From: SHZI01 sp031409515
Lineage (GTDB): Bacteria > Pseudomonadota > Gammaproteobacteria > Steroidobacterales > GCA-2729495
Assembly: GCA_031409515.1 (NCBI GenBank)
Contig: JANNXJ010000009.1
Span: 1-50,187, forward strand
Reading direction: 5' to 3'
Length of the DNA stretch: 50,187 nt
This document shows positions 14,212-22,904 of the stretch, in pieces (position 1 is the first letter of the stretch; every line of letters starts with the position of its first letter). A model generated the notes under the pieces. The model was not told the origin of the DNA, searched no databases, and was given only the letters and a program-made list of their open reading frames with translations. Both the position numbers and the translations under genes were made by a program.

Positions 14212-16167
14212 ATGTGCGGAATCTTCGGCGTCGTCGATCATTCTCGACTAAGCGTGGGTGCCGCCTGGACACGGGCGGAACTTCGCTGGTTCGATTCCCT
14301 ACGTGACCGTCTTTACCGTCGTGGACCTGACGGTGCTGCCACCTGGTCTGAGTCCGGCGTCCTACTGGGGCACCGCCGTTTGTCGATCCTCGACCTTAGC
14401 GAGGCCGGCGCTCAGCCGATGGTTTCGTCGTCAGGAACCGTCCTCGTTTTTAATGGTGAGATATACAACTACGTCGAGTTGCGCTCGGATCTCGAGGCAG
14501 CCGGCGCGACATTCCGTTCATCCGGCGATACCGTCGTCCTTCTTGAGGCCCTGGATCGTTGGGGGCTGCAGCGAACCCTGGCACGTATCAGGGGCATGTA
14601 TGCATTTGTAGCTTGGCGACCGGTAGAGCGCCAGCTGTGGATGGCTCGGGATCCAGTAGGTAAGAAGCCTCTATTTATCGGTCGCCATCGCGGTGCCGTT
14701 GTTTTTGGCTCGGCGGTGGACCCGGTACTGGCCTGGCTGGCTGCGTCCGGCTATCGGCCTCAGCTGGATCCCGTCGCAATAAACCATGCGCTCGCTACAG
14801 GGTGGGTGCCCGCGACACGAACGGGGCTCACCGGTATAGAGAAACTAGCTGCCGGCACCTGTCTTGTGATCGACGCTGCCGGAGCAGAGCGCAGACAGGT
14901 GTTTTGGTCGATCCCGTTTCCCACCTCCCGTGTTTCCCTGGACGTACCCACCGAGGCGAAGCTGGTGGACTTATTTGAGCAGGCGATCAATCGGCGTCTA
15001 CGTAGTGATGTCCCGGTTGCAACACTGTTATCCGGTGGGCTTGACTCGTCTTTAGTGACTGCAGCCGCCTGTCGAGGAAATCCTTCCATTGTTGCCTATA
15101 CAGCACATACGAGGCACGACAATGACGACGAATTTCGGCTGGCTGGGCGAATCGCTCGCCATCTCAAGATTGAGCAGAGGGTTATCGATATCGATGCAGC
15201 CGCACTCGATGGCCTAGACACGCTTGTAGCTCACTACGGTGAAGCCTTCTGTGACAGCTCGGCGCTCCCGACGGCGGCAATCTGCAGGGCGGCTGGTCAG
15301 CACCATCGCGTAGTGCTCACGGGCGACGGTGGTGACGAGGTACAGGGGGGCTACATTGGTGCGCAACTGTTCGCGTTGCGTGCATTGCTCTGGCAGGGAG
15401 ACAGACTGGAGGCGCAGCCCGGCTCGCTGCGACGCAGGGCTTTCTCACTCCTAGAGGATGGCTCCCGCCGGTTGCGCGGGGGGCTGCCAGCCTGGCAATT
15501 CCGCCTCTTGCGACTCATTGCTTCGCCGCTTCAGGTGCTGACTCTTCGCGATGATGGCCTCGACGGATCAGCCGCCTTACTTAACGCTGGCGCTCGCATA
15601 GCTCTTGGTGATGATGAGTGGCAGACGTGGCTTAGGCGTCGCGTGTTCGAGATGAATCCCCCATCAGCCATCGATGCTCAATTGGGACTCGACTTCTCTA
15701 CTTACCTTGCAGACGATCTCAATGTCAAAGTTGACGTTGCAGCAATGGCATCATCAGTTGAAACGCGAGCCCCGCTGCTCGATGTCGATTTCGTGACGGC
15801 ATGCTGGGGTGTGAAAACCCTGGATCGCGTTCGACCCTGGGCAAGGAAGCGCATCATAAGAATGCTCGCTAATCGGTACTTGCCGTCACATCTGCTCATT
15901 CAACGCAAGCAGGGGTTTTCAGTTCCAGTGGGGCGGTGGTTGGCAACGACTGGGGCAGGAGCGGCCGTCCTTGCCGATTTGGAAAGCGGGAGCACGGGGC
16001 TCGAAACCGTTATCGACCCTAGGGAAGTCCTCGCCGTAGTTGACGCAAACCGTCGAACTGGTCGGCCATCTACCGAGCTGATCTGGCGACTGCTCGTGCT
16101 GAGTCGATGGGTGCGATGGGTCCGGGCAAATTCTGCGGATGCGGCGGGGTGGTCGAGGCAACTGTGA
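14212..16167 (+). CDS. asnB: glutamine-hydrolysing asparagine synthase paralogue 1
   Basis: A 651-residue amidotransferase. Met1 is followed by the nucleophile Cys2 (MCGIFGVVD); the glutaminase domain has HRRLSILDLSEAGAQPM and FNGEIYNY, and the synthetase domain has the ATP pyrophosphatase loop LLSGGLDSSLV and LTGDGGDEVQGGY. The ATG at 14212 is chosen so that Cys2 becomes the N-terminus; an upstream in-frame start at 14194 would block it. Chemically it can make an amide from a carboxylate using glutamine and ATP. In polysaccharide loci, such enzymes are thought to amidate sugar acids or attached amino acids, but the substrate is unproven. It stands alone after a 157-base gap, and a convergent methyltransferase follows. 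Confidence 0.85.
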   Translation: MCGIFGVVDHSRLSVGAAWTRAELRWFDSLRDRLYRRGPDGAATWSESGVLLGHRRLSILDLSEAGAQPMVSSSGTVLVFNGEIYNYVELRSDLEAAGATFRSSGDTVVLLEALDRWGLQRTLARIRGMYAFVAWRPVERQLWMARDPVGKKPLFIGRHRGAVVFGSAVDPVLAWLAASGYRPQLDPVAINHALATGWVPATRTGLTGIEKLAAGTCLVIDAAGAERRQVFWSIPFPTSRVSLDVPTEAKLVDLFEQAINRRLRSDVPVATLLSGGLDSSLVTAAACRGNPSIVAYTAHTRHDNDDEFRLAGRIARHLKIEQRVIDIDAAALDGLDTLVAHYGEAFCDSSALPTAAICRAAGQHHRVVLTGDGGDEVQGGYIGAQLFALRALLWQGDRLEAQPGSLRRRAFSLLEDGSRRLRGGLPAWQFRLLRLIASPLQVLTLRDDGLDGSAALLNAGARIALGDDEWQTWLRRRVFEMNPPSAIDAQLGLDFSTYLADDLNVKVDVAAMASSVETRAPLLDVDFVTACWGVKTLDRVRPWARKRIIRMLANRYLPSHLLIQRKQGFSVPVGRWLATTGAGAAVLADLESGSTGLETVIDPREVLAVVDANRRTGRPSTELIWRLLVLSRWVRWVRANSADAAGWSRQL

Positions 16168-16281
16168 TGGGCGATAGGTAACTTTCTCTAGACCGGTACG
16201 CCCTGGGCCAGGTACTCTGCATTTGGTGAATAGGGCGCCTGGTCTGGCGGAGATTTAAAGCCGGCGTCGGTACTGTGCTGA

Positions 16282-17061
16282 TTAGTTGAGGCTCCTACCG
16301 ACAGGACGCTCCAGTACGCAAACCCAGGATATGCGCAGCGGTTCCAGAATGTCGAACCTGTCCAGAACGAAGTGCCACATCGTTGCCAGTTGATGCAGGA
16401 CTAAGAAGGGGTACGTATACGTGGGGTGATCCACGCCTGAGAACAAATCGCGGACGACTAACCCGGATCTTTTGGCGATCCCTTCTATTTGGGCGCGCGT
16501 ATTCATTCGAAAGACTGTTGGGCAAGGTTTCTCGTTAATACTTGCGCCAAGTTGCATGAGTCGAGCAAGAAATTCGTCATGGAAGCGCTGAGACGTTGCT
16601 CGCGTAATGATTGCAGAGTACGACCAGGCATTTGGTGTCACAAATACAAACCGACCACCCGGCCGTAAAACACGGTGGATTTCGAGCATCACGCGCTCAG
16701 GGTTCTCCAAGTGCTCAACTACATACTCGCAGACCACTGCGTCCACGGATGTATCGGCGAGAGGGATTGAATCCCCGGTCGCACATATCTTGAACAGTGA
16801 TGGATTGCGAGTCAGGGTCTCCAGATCTGGCTCTATCGCGATAATGGTTTTCCCAGCCAGCGATATTTCACAAACCTCACTGAGCGGAAGTTTGCCGGCG
16901 CCCAGGTGGACCACTGTGCTCGCGTTTGCGGTCGCATCGCTGACTAGACGCTTGTAGTGTTCGAAGTGATGCGGCCTGTGAGTCAGTCGACAATAGAGGT
17001 CATTAGTGGCCCTATTGAGGCGTAGAAATGGCGAACGCGGCCTACGGTTCGGGTGGTTCAT
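16282..17061 (-). CDS. class I SAM-dependent methyltransferase
   Basis: About 259 residues. The SAM-binding motif I is VVHLGAGKLPLSEV, with IIAIEPDLE as the acidic end of strand 2, then SVDAVVCEYVVEHLENPERVMLEIHRVLRPGGRFVFVTPN (motifs post-I to III), all typical of Methyltransf_11 proteins. The C-terminal hydrophobic stretch (YTYPFLVLHQLATMWHFVL) suggests membrane contact, as in several lipid-linked-sugar methyltransferases. I use the ATG at 17061; a TTG at 17079 would add six residues, and neither has a good ribosome-binding site. It runs convergent to asparagine synthase 1 and in the same direction as the two minus-strand genes upstream. Likely methylates a sugar or a lipid-linked intermediate (inference). 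Confidence 0.72.
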   Translation of the reverse strand: MNHPNRRPRSPFLRLNRATNDLYCRLTHRPHHFEHYKRLVSDATANASTVVHLGAGKLPLSEVCEISLAGKTIIAIEPDLETLTRNPSLFKICATGDSIPLADTSVDAVVCEYVVEHLENPERVMLEIHRVLRPGGRFVFVTPNAWSYSAIITRATSQRFHDEFLARLMQLGASINEKPCPTVFRMNTRAQIEGIAKRSGLVVRDLFSGVDHPTYTYPFLVLHQLATMWHFVLDRFDILEPLRISWVCVLERPVGRSLN

Positions 17062-17191
17062 GCAGCGGTAACCATTCAAAGTTCACTTGTATCCTAGCAG
17101 GTTAGTGAAAATCCTCGGTGGAAGTAACTATGGCGGGGGTTCAGTCTTCGGGCACACAGTCGCCCGATGAACGCGGGGACCGGTTTCGTCA

Positions 17192-18331
17192 CTAATGAGA
17201 GAGGCGCGTGTAGAGGGCCTGATATGCGCCCATGACATTGTCCGCGGTGTAACTGTCGCTTATGCGGCGGCGAGCTTTAGCGCCAAGGTTTGCTCGAAGA
17301 GAGGCGTCCCCTAAGAGGGTGACAATTGCCGTCCGGAGTTGCTTGCGGTCGCCCACCGGAATCATTATGCCGCAACTGTCCTGCAGGACGTCAGTGATGG
17401 CGCCGACCGGTGTAGCTACGCAGGGCAGGCCAGCCGCCATTGCTTCGAGAAGTACGTTCGGTAGGCCTTCTCGATAACTCGGCAATACGAAAATGTCCAC
17501 CTCTCGGTACACGCGAGTGACCAAATGTGGCTCAAGAGGGCCAGTGCCTATTAGGCGGTTTTCTTCGCGGAGTTTCTGGAGGGATCTTTCCATGACCGAT
17601 GCCTGCTCGGTATCCATGGCGCCGCCCGGTCCACCCACGACCACCAATTCACAGTTGTCTATATCCAGAAGAACCCCTGCGAGGTCACCTAAGCCCTTCA
17701 GTGGCGTCATGAAGCCTACGAAAAGTATTCGGTAAAGTGTGCTCCGAGGGGGCAGCACGAGATCCGCGGTTTCAACCAGACTACTCAATTCTGTCTCACC
17801 CACCATGTTCGGAATTAGGATGATTGGATGCCCCGGAATCGTACGCTCCAAATAGGATTTCAATTCCGCTGATAAGACCGCGACAACATCGGCACTACGC
17901 AGTACGGCGTCGAGCAGCCTTCGCCGAAGGCTACCGAGCTGCTCCCGCCACGCCACGATCTGACTCGACGCTCGTATATTTAGTACCGTTGGCACACCGC
18001 AGGCTTGGCAGAGCCATATCGCGAAGGCATCTCGTGGAGTTGCCCAGAATAAAGTCGTGGTTATGTGGCAGACATCCGGTTTATCTTCGCGCAAGACTTC
18101 CCAGAGTCGGCGCAGGACACGTATCGCGTGCAGTGATCGGCCGATAGAAAAACGACTCCTCTCAGAGAACTGCTTGGTACGCGGTGCCGTGTCGATAACG
18201 CTCACATCGAGTCCATATTTCTCGGCCTCTTGGCAATATCGTAATGTCCAGCGGCTAATCCCGCCGTCAGGGGGCGGCAGCGGTGCCCACAGACAGACGC
18301 GAATGCGGTGGTGGGGTTTGGGAGCCCTCAT
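17192..18331 (-). CDS. GT4-family glycosyltransferase (GT-B fold)
   Basis: A 379-residue cytoplasmic glycosyltransferase. N-terminal segment IRVCLWAPLPPPDGGISRWT is the acceptor-side opening; the donor-side domain has ILFVGFMTPLKGLGDL and the signature FVLPSYREGLPNVLLEAMAAGLPCVATPVG, with the E-x7-E pair typical of GT4. The donor sugar is unknown. The frame is open for 63 codons upstream, but the ATG at 18331 overlaps the stop of the preceding asparagine synthase gene (ATGA, 18328-18331), so translational coupling is likely. It is the second gene of a minus-strand operon led by asparagine synthase 2. Confidence 0.85.
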   Translation of the reverse strand: MRAPKPHHRIRVCLWAPLPPPDGGISRWTLRYCQEAEKYGLDVSVIDTAPRTKQFSERSRFSIGRSLHAIRVLRRLWEVLREDKPDVCHITTTLFWATPRDAFAIWLCQACGVPTVLNIRASSQIVAWREQLGSLRRRLLDAVLRSADVVAVLSAELKSYLERTIPGHPIILIPNMVGETELSSLVETADLVLPPRSTLYRILFVGFMTPLKGLGDLAGVLLDIDNCELVVVGGPGGAMDTEQASVMERSLQKLREENRLIGTGPLEPHLVTRVYREVDIFVLPSYREGLPNVLLEAMAAGLPCVATPVGAITDVLQDSCGIMIPVGDRKQLRTAIVTLLGDASLRANLGAKARRRISDSYTADNVMGAYQALYTRLSH

Positions 18332-20259
18332 ATGATGACCCCGAGGCGGTGCAGGGAAAGACAGAGAATCGCGACCGCCCATTGGCGCTGAGCGCGGCGA
18401 AATGCGGAGTCTTCGGGATTTGAGCCGTCTCCACGTCTTGCGAAGTCCCGACCCATTGCATCGAGAGCTTCCGGCGTAAAAATCAACTTGCCCGGAGATT
18501 CTTTGCTCTCTAGTGCCCACTGGGTCGCATCGTCAAGAACCTTGCCCCCAAAATCCAATAACGGAACGGCAAATCCCATCTTGGGGCGGTCCACGACCCA
18601 GGAAGGGACCCAAGTTCGTGCAAGCTCGCGAAGTATGACCTTACCTTCCGTGCCGGCTAGTTTGTTGCGCATGGGCAGGCCTGCGGCAAACGTTACAATG
18701 CGTTTATCCAAGAGGACTGGACGAATCTCCAAGGATTCGGCCATCGTCATACGATCCACCTTTACGAGCATGTCATCTGGAAGTATCAGTCGCTGCTCCA
18801 TCCGGTGGCACCCTTCAGCCGAGTCTGGGCTGGATCCCGGTGTACTGCGGTCCATCACCAACCGGGCTAAGCTTTCGTCGGATACGTGGTGCTCAGATCT
18901 GAGCAATACCCGTTGTTCTTCAGGCCAAAAAAAAGTCACGGTGCCGACGGCGCGCTCCGCTGGTGGTCGATTTGAAAGTGCCAGAGTCCTGGCTACACGG
19001 CGCAAGTGCGTCCGAATCCCGGAGGCCGGTAAACGCCTTGTGATTGCGTTGACGGAACGTAGGCTTCCGTTCCGCAGCGGTCGGGGAAGCGTGGCAACCT
19101 TCCTGACCAGATTTCCAATCTGATAACGCGGGTAACCGCAGAAGAGTTCGTCACCACCATCTCCGCTCAGCGCAACGGTGACAGACTTGCGTACTTCGCG
19201 TGCAAGGCGTCGGGTTGGGAGGGATGAGCTGTCGGCAAATGGGTCACCGTGGTGATCGATGAGCCCTTCAAGTTCGTCTCTGGTTAGACCACCCGCAGGC
19301 ATTTCCACTTCAATATGTTCGCTGCCAATGTGTTCGGCTACGGCACGGGCTGCCTTGCGTTCGTCATAGCGCGGGTCCTGGTGTACGACTGTGAAGGTTC
19401 TGACTTTCCCCACTTTACGGGCTGCCGCGGCGGCAACAAGGCTTGAATCAACGCCGCCAGATAGAAGAATACCCACCGGGACATCGGCTACCAGTTGGTC
19501 CGCCGCAGCCTGGAGCAGCAACTCCGAAAAGCGCTCGACCGGTGCTGTTCGATCATCGGTCCGAACGGAACTAGCCGGATCGCTGATTGGGCGATCGTAG
19601 GGAAATATCGATGGTGGTTTGCCCGTGACGAAGCGCATCGCCGCGCCGGGCACTAGTTGGCGAACTCCCCTGACTATAGTCCAGGGAGCTGGAACGAAGC
19701 CCAATGAAAGGAAGTGACTTAGTCCAGTGGTGTCCAGGCGACGATCGATACCCGGGATCTCGAGCAATGCTCCAAGTTCACTGGCGAATGCCAAGCTGCC
19801 TTCCAACTCGGCATAGTAGAGAGGTTTGATGCCCGCCGGATCCCGGGCGAGTAGTAGTGTGTGCTGACCTTCATCCCAGAGGCCCAGGGCAAACATGCCG
19901 TTTATATCCTTGAGTCCGTCCGTCGCCTGCCGCTCGATATGCTCCAAAATTACTTCGGTGTCGCTCGATCCGCGCAGAATCAATCCCAAGCCGCGAAGCC
20001 GCTCCGCCAGCGAAGAAAAGCCGTACATCTCACCGTTGTAAACGATCGTGGATCGACCGGAAGCGGATGTCATTGGCTGCGCGCCAGCGCTGCTGAGGTC
20101 CCGGATTGCCAGCCGGGTATGCGCCAGGACTACACCGTCGCTACGCCAGGCAGCGCTGGCATCCGGCCCACGGTGGCCAAGTGCCCTGAGGATGCGCTGT
20201 ATGCGCTCGCTACTGAGATCCCTGGCGAGTGGCCCAACCACACCGGCAATACCGCACAT
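18328..20259 (-). CDS. asnB: glutamine-hydrolysing asparagine synthase paralogue 2
   Basis: A 643-residue amidotransferase: Cys2 nucleophile in MCGIAGVVG, glutaminase residues in HTRLAIRDLSSAGAQPM and VYNGEMYGF, and the ATP loop ILLSGGVDSSLVAAA, with SGDGGDELFCGYPRY in the synthetase domain. It lies on the minus strand and is coupled to the GT4 gene by an ATGA overlap. Its HTRLAIRD differs from the HRRLSI seen in the other three paralogues, so this is not a recent duplicate. As with the others, it could amidate a carboxylated sugar or glycan substituent. Promoter region: the 206-base gap shared with the divergent methyltransferase gene. Confidence 0.85.
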   Translation of the reverse strand: MCGIAGVVGPLARDLSSERIQRILRALGHRGPDASAAWRSDGVVLAHTRLAIRDLSSAGAQPMTSASGRSTIVYNGEMYGFSSLAERLRGLGLILRGSSDTEVILEHIERQATDGLKDINGMFALGLWDEGQHTLLLARDPAGIKPLYYAELEGSLAFASELGALLEIPGIDRRLDTTGLSHFLSLGFVPAPWTIVRGVRQLVPGAAMRFVTGKPPSIFPYDRPISDPASSVRTDDRTAPVERFSELLLQAAADQLVADVPVGILLSGGVDSSLVAAAAARKVGKVRTFTVVHQDPRYDERKAARAVAEHIGSEHIEVEMPAGGLTRDELEGLIDHHGDPFADSSSLPTRRLAREVRKSVTVALSGDGGDELFCGYPRYQIGNLVRKVATLPRPLRNGSLRSVNAITRRLPASGIRTHLRRVARTLALSNRPPAERAVGTVTFFWPEEQRVLLRSEHHVSDESLARLVMDRSTPGSSPDSAEGCHRMEQRLILPDDMLVKVDRMTMAESLEIRPVLLDKRIVTFAAGLPMRNKLAGTEGKVILRELARTWVPSWVVDRPKMGFAVPLLDFGGKVLDDATQWALESKESPGKLIFTPEALDAMGRDFARRGDGSNPEDSAFRRAQRQWAVAILCLSLHRLGVII

Positions 20260-20465
20260 TGGGCGGCAGAATGCAGACGGTCTCGCGGGTTGTCAACTTC
20301 GGAACGGACCGATCGTGATATGTCATGTTGTGCAATCCATGCAAGCTTTTGCTTCGCGTGGCGCGAAAGCGATCGAATTATGCGGTATCGTTCAGCTCGT
20401 CATTTAGATGAGCAGAGCCCATTCGTGCATGGCGTATTTGGAAAGACAACGGCAGGGGAGCAGTA
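20260..20465. promoter_or_regulatory. divergent intergenic region
   Basis: A 206-base gap between divergently transcribed genes, hence expected to hold two promoters. Two small dyads are visible: TTCGCG/CGCGAA around TGG (about 20353-20367), and GCTCGTC/GATGAGC around ATTTA (about 20395-20413, one mismatch). No strong -35/-10 pair was recognised. Confidence 0.4.
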
Positions 20466-21461
20466 GTGTTTGACTCGCTCATGGAGTTATTGAGGTGCCC
20501 CAGCTGTGGCGGGCGACTGACTGTTCGGGACGCTGGTCGACGTGGTTCGGAAATTGTCTCAGGCGAATTGGCTTGTGTGGGGTGTTCCGCCACCTTTCCG
20601 GTCGTCGACGGGATTCCTAGATTCGTTCCCAAGGAGAATTACGCCAGCTCGTTCGGATTCGAGTGGCATCGGTTTGCAGAGCTTCAAAATGACCGGCTCC
20701 AGGGACATACGATCACGCATGAACGATTCTTTCTGCAGCTCGACTGCAAGCCGGGGGACCTTGCCGGACTTCGGGTTTTGGAGGTGGGCTGCGGAGGCGG
20801 GCGCTTTTCGGATCTGGTTCTCGATGCGGGAGCGGAGCTCGTCGCCATCGATCTCTCAACGGCCGTCGAGAAGAATCGCGAAATACACGTCGGAAATACC
20901 CGGTTTAATGGAATACAGGCTTCGGCCTTGGCAATTCCGCTCGCGCATGCTTCATTCGATCTAGTCTTCTGCTTCGGTGTTTTGCAGCACACGCCGGACC
21001 CAGCGCGATCGTTTGAATCGCTTGTGCCATTCGTCCGACGCGGAGGCCGACTCGCAGTTGATGTCTATGCGGCGCACCCAAAGCAGTCGCTGCATTGGAA
21101 GTACCTCATCCGGCCAATCACCAAACGAATGAACGAGCAACGTCTGCTTCAGCTCATTGAGCAGGTTGCCCCAGTCCTGGTGCCGATATCTCGGCAGATT
21201 CGACGAATTCCTGTTTTCGGCAAGGCCCTGTCGCGACTCGTGCCGATCTTTGTACATGACGGATTTCTTGGGAGAGTGTCCCGTGAAGAGGAAGTTCGTT
21301 GGGCAGTTCTGGAGACCTTCGATGCCTTGTCACCGGCTTATGATCGTCCGAGGTCCCTACGCACAGTAAGGCGGTGGTTTCAGAAGGCGGGATTCACGAA
21401 TATTGTGGCCGCAAACTTGAGTAATGCTCTGAACTACGGACGTGGGACGCGGCCAACTTAG
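20466..21461 (+). CDS. SAM-dependent methyltransferase with N-terminal Trm112-like zinc ribbon
   Basis: A 331-residue protein. Residues 8-60 form a zinc-ribbon-like unit, LRCPSCGGRL...LACVGCSATFPVVDGIPRFVP, with the C-x2-C pairs of the Trm112p family. The class I methyltransferase domain follows: LRVLEVGCGGGRFSDLVLDAGAELVAIDLS (motif I and acidic strand), then FDLVFCFGVLQHTPDPARSFESLVPFVRRGGRLAVDVY. The C-terminal 90 residues include helices common in sugar-nucleotide or lipid-linked-sugar methyltransferases. GTG start at 20466 preceded by GGGGAG (about 20455-20460). It leads a short plus-strand pair with the following glycosyltransferase. Substrate unknown. Confidence 0.8.
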   Translation: MFDSLMELLRCPSCGGRLTVRDAGRRGSEIVSGELACVGCSATFPVVDGIPRFVPKENYASSFGFEWHRFAELQNDRLQGHTITHERFFLQLDCKPGDLAGLRVLEVGCGGGRFSDLVLDAGAELVAIDLSTAVEKNREIHVGNTRFNGIQASALAIPLAHASFDLVFCFGVLQHTPDPARSFESLVPFVRRGGRLAVDVYAAHPKQSLHWKYLIRPITKRMNEQRLLQLIEQVAPVLVPISRQIRRIPVFGKALSRLVPIFVHDGFLGRVSREEEVRWAVLETFDALSPAYDRPRSLRTVRRWFQKAGFTNIVAANLSNALNYGRGTRPT

Positions 21462-21491
21462 AAGTGGTGGGCGTTGTCCCAGGCTCGGAAT

Positions 21492-22613
21492 ATGCACCGT
21501 TACTTATTTGTGCTGCCCTCATTTCGCACCGGGGGGGCGGAAAAGGTGGTGGTCAGAGTGGCCAACTCCATGCAGCGGATGGGCCTCGACGTGGTACTGG
21601 TAGCCATTTCGAGAGAGGGGGAGCTTCGCGGTCAAATTGCGCCCGGCATCACTGTAGTTGACTTGGATGTCCGCCGGACCCGGTATGCGTTGGGTGCCAT
21701 CGTGCGCCTAATTCGACGAACCCGACCCCGTGTCGTCTTTTCGACACTTACGCGCATCAATTTGTTAATTGTGATGACCAAGTGGCTGCTCCCCCAGGGC
21801 ACCCGAGTGGTAATTCGGGAGGCGGCAGTGCCAACGTATGAGTTGAGCGCATTTGGACCGGTAGCACGCTCGTTCTACACGTTTTTATACCGTCGCTTTT
21901 ATCAACGGGCAGACAGGATCGTGAGTCAATCGAGGGCCATGGCTGAGGACCTTATAGCGAATTTCGGTGCGCCTAGAGAGCGGATTGTTGTGATCCATAA
22001 TCCCGTTGCAGCTGTCGAAATCGAAGCCCGAAAACTCCAAGGTTCACCTTTTTCAGGGCGGCTAAATTATCTGGCTGTTGGGCGCCTGTCACCTGAAAAG
22101 GGCTATGACTCATTGCTTGCCGCATTCGCCATTGTGCTGAGGGACCTACCGGACGCCCGCCTGACAATACTGGGACGAGGCCCTGAGGAAGAGACTTTAC
22201 GACGGCTTGCACAGACGTTGAATATCTCAGGCCAGGTTGAATTCAAGGGGTTCGTCCAAGACCCCTATCCCTTTTATGTGAATGCCGATGCATTTGTGCA
22301 GGCGTCGCTCTTTGAGGGTTTTCCAAACGCGCTTGTGGAAGCCATTGCGTCAGGTACGCCAGTCGTAGCCACTGATTGCCCCGGAGGAACGGTCGAGATC
22401 GTTATTCCCAGGGAGAATGGTCTCCTCGTTCCGGTGAGTCAGTCCAATGAACTTGCTGCGGCGATGATTCGCGTGCTGGAGTTGGGGCGTAGTACGGAAC
22501 GAACTGTGATTGCGCGAAGTGTGCAAAAGTTCGCCGAGGAAGGCGTATTCGAAGCTTATCGTAAACTGCTGCTCGACGTGGCTAAAGATGCAGGCCCTAA
22601 CGTCGGACAATAG
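21492..22613 (+). CDS. GT4-family glycosyltransferase
   Basis: A 373-residue GT-B enzyme. The opening HRYLFVLPSFRTGGAEKVVVRVANSM is the classic start of a GT4 protein (the GGAE segment). The donor domain has YLAVGRLSPEKGYDSLLAAF, DARLTILGRGPEEETL and ADAFVQASLFEGFPNALVEAIASGTPVVATDCPGG, with the E-x7-E signature. It probably adds a hexose or amino-hexose to the growing lipid-linked unit; the sugar is not predictable from sequence. I take the ATG at 21492; an in-frame TTG at 21474 would add six residues. It is the last gene of the lower-GC cassette; the next gene is clearly GC-rich. Confidence 0.85.
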   Translation: MHRYLFVLPSFRTGGAEKVVVRVANSMQRMGLDVVLVAISREGELRGQIAPGITVVDLDVRRTRYALGAIVRLIRRTRPRVVFSTLTRINLLIVMTKWLLPQGTRVVIREAAVPTYELSAFGPVARSFYTFLYRRFYQRADRIVSQSRAMAEDLIANFGAPRERIVVIHNPVAAVEIEARKLQGSPFSGRLNYLAVGRLSPEKGYDSLLAAFAIVLRDLPDARLTILGRGPEEETLRRLAQTLNISGQVEFKGFVQDPYPFYVNADAFVQASLFEGFPNALVEAIASGTPVVATDCPGGTVEIVIPRENGLLVPVSQSNELAAAMIRVLELGRSTERTVIARSVQKFAEEGVFEAYRKLLLDVAKDAGPNVGQ

Positions 22614-22717
22614 GCAGCCTGGAATTCTGTCAGCGGGAACTGCCAACCCCTTCGCGATATGGCACAAAGACCATCACATTCAGCTCCAAACCCTGTGACC
22701 CTCATCACAGTGGCTGA

Positions 22718-22746
22718 TTGGAGCGGCGCCCCGCGTGCGACATAAT
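22718..22746 (+). promoter_or_regulatory. sigma-70-like promoter candidate
   Basis: TTGGAG (22718-22723) and CATAAT (22741-22746) are separated by exactly 17 bases, in the 291-base gap before asparagine synthase 3. The -10 box matches five of six consensus bases, the -35 box three or four. It would give a leader of about 150 bases. Nothing else was recognised in this gap. Confidence 0.4.
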
Positions 22747-22904
22747 TGCAACCTTGCAAGCCTGTGCGCACCTTGCAGCCAACCGGATGTCGGTTGAATA
22801 CATTCCTGCGGATCTTCAGTCAGTGAGAAGAATGTCAGCTCTATCCTACATGCTCGTTCCGGAAATCCGGGCACCCACGCCTCCGCCGGGATAGCATCGC
22901 AACA

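Noticed and set aside
17148..17167. TCGGGC/GCCCGA hairpin after the GT4 gene on the minus strand as a terminator
   Set aside because: Six-base stem with an 8-base loop and no T run on either strand; too weak to call.
22614..22904. Sigma-54 type promoter (TGGCAC seen near 22661)
   Set aside because: TGGCAC is not followed by TTGC at the required spacing, so the match is by chance.
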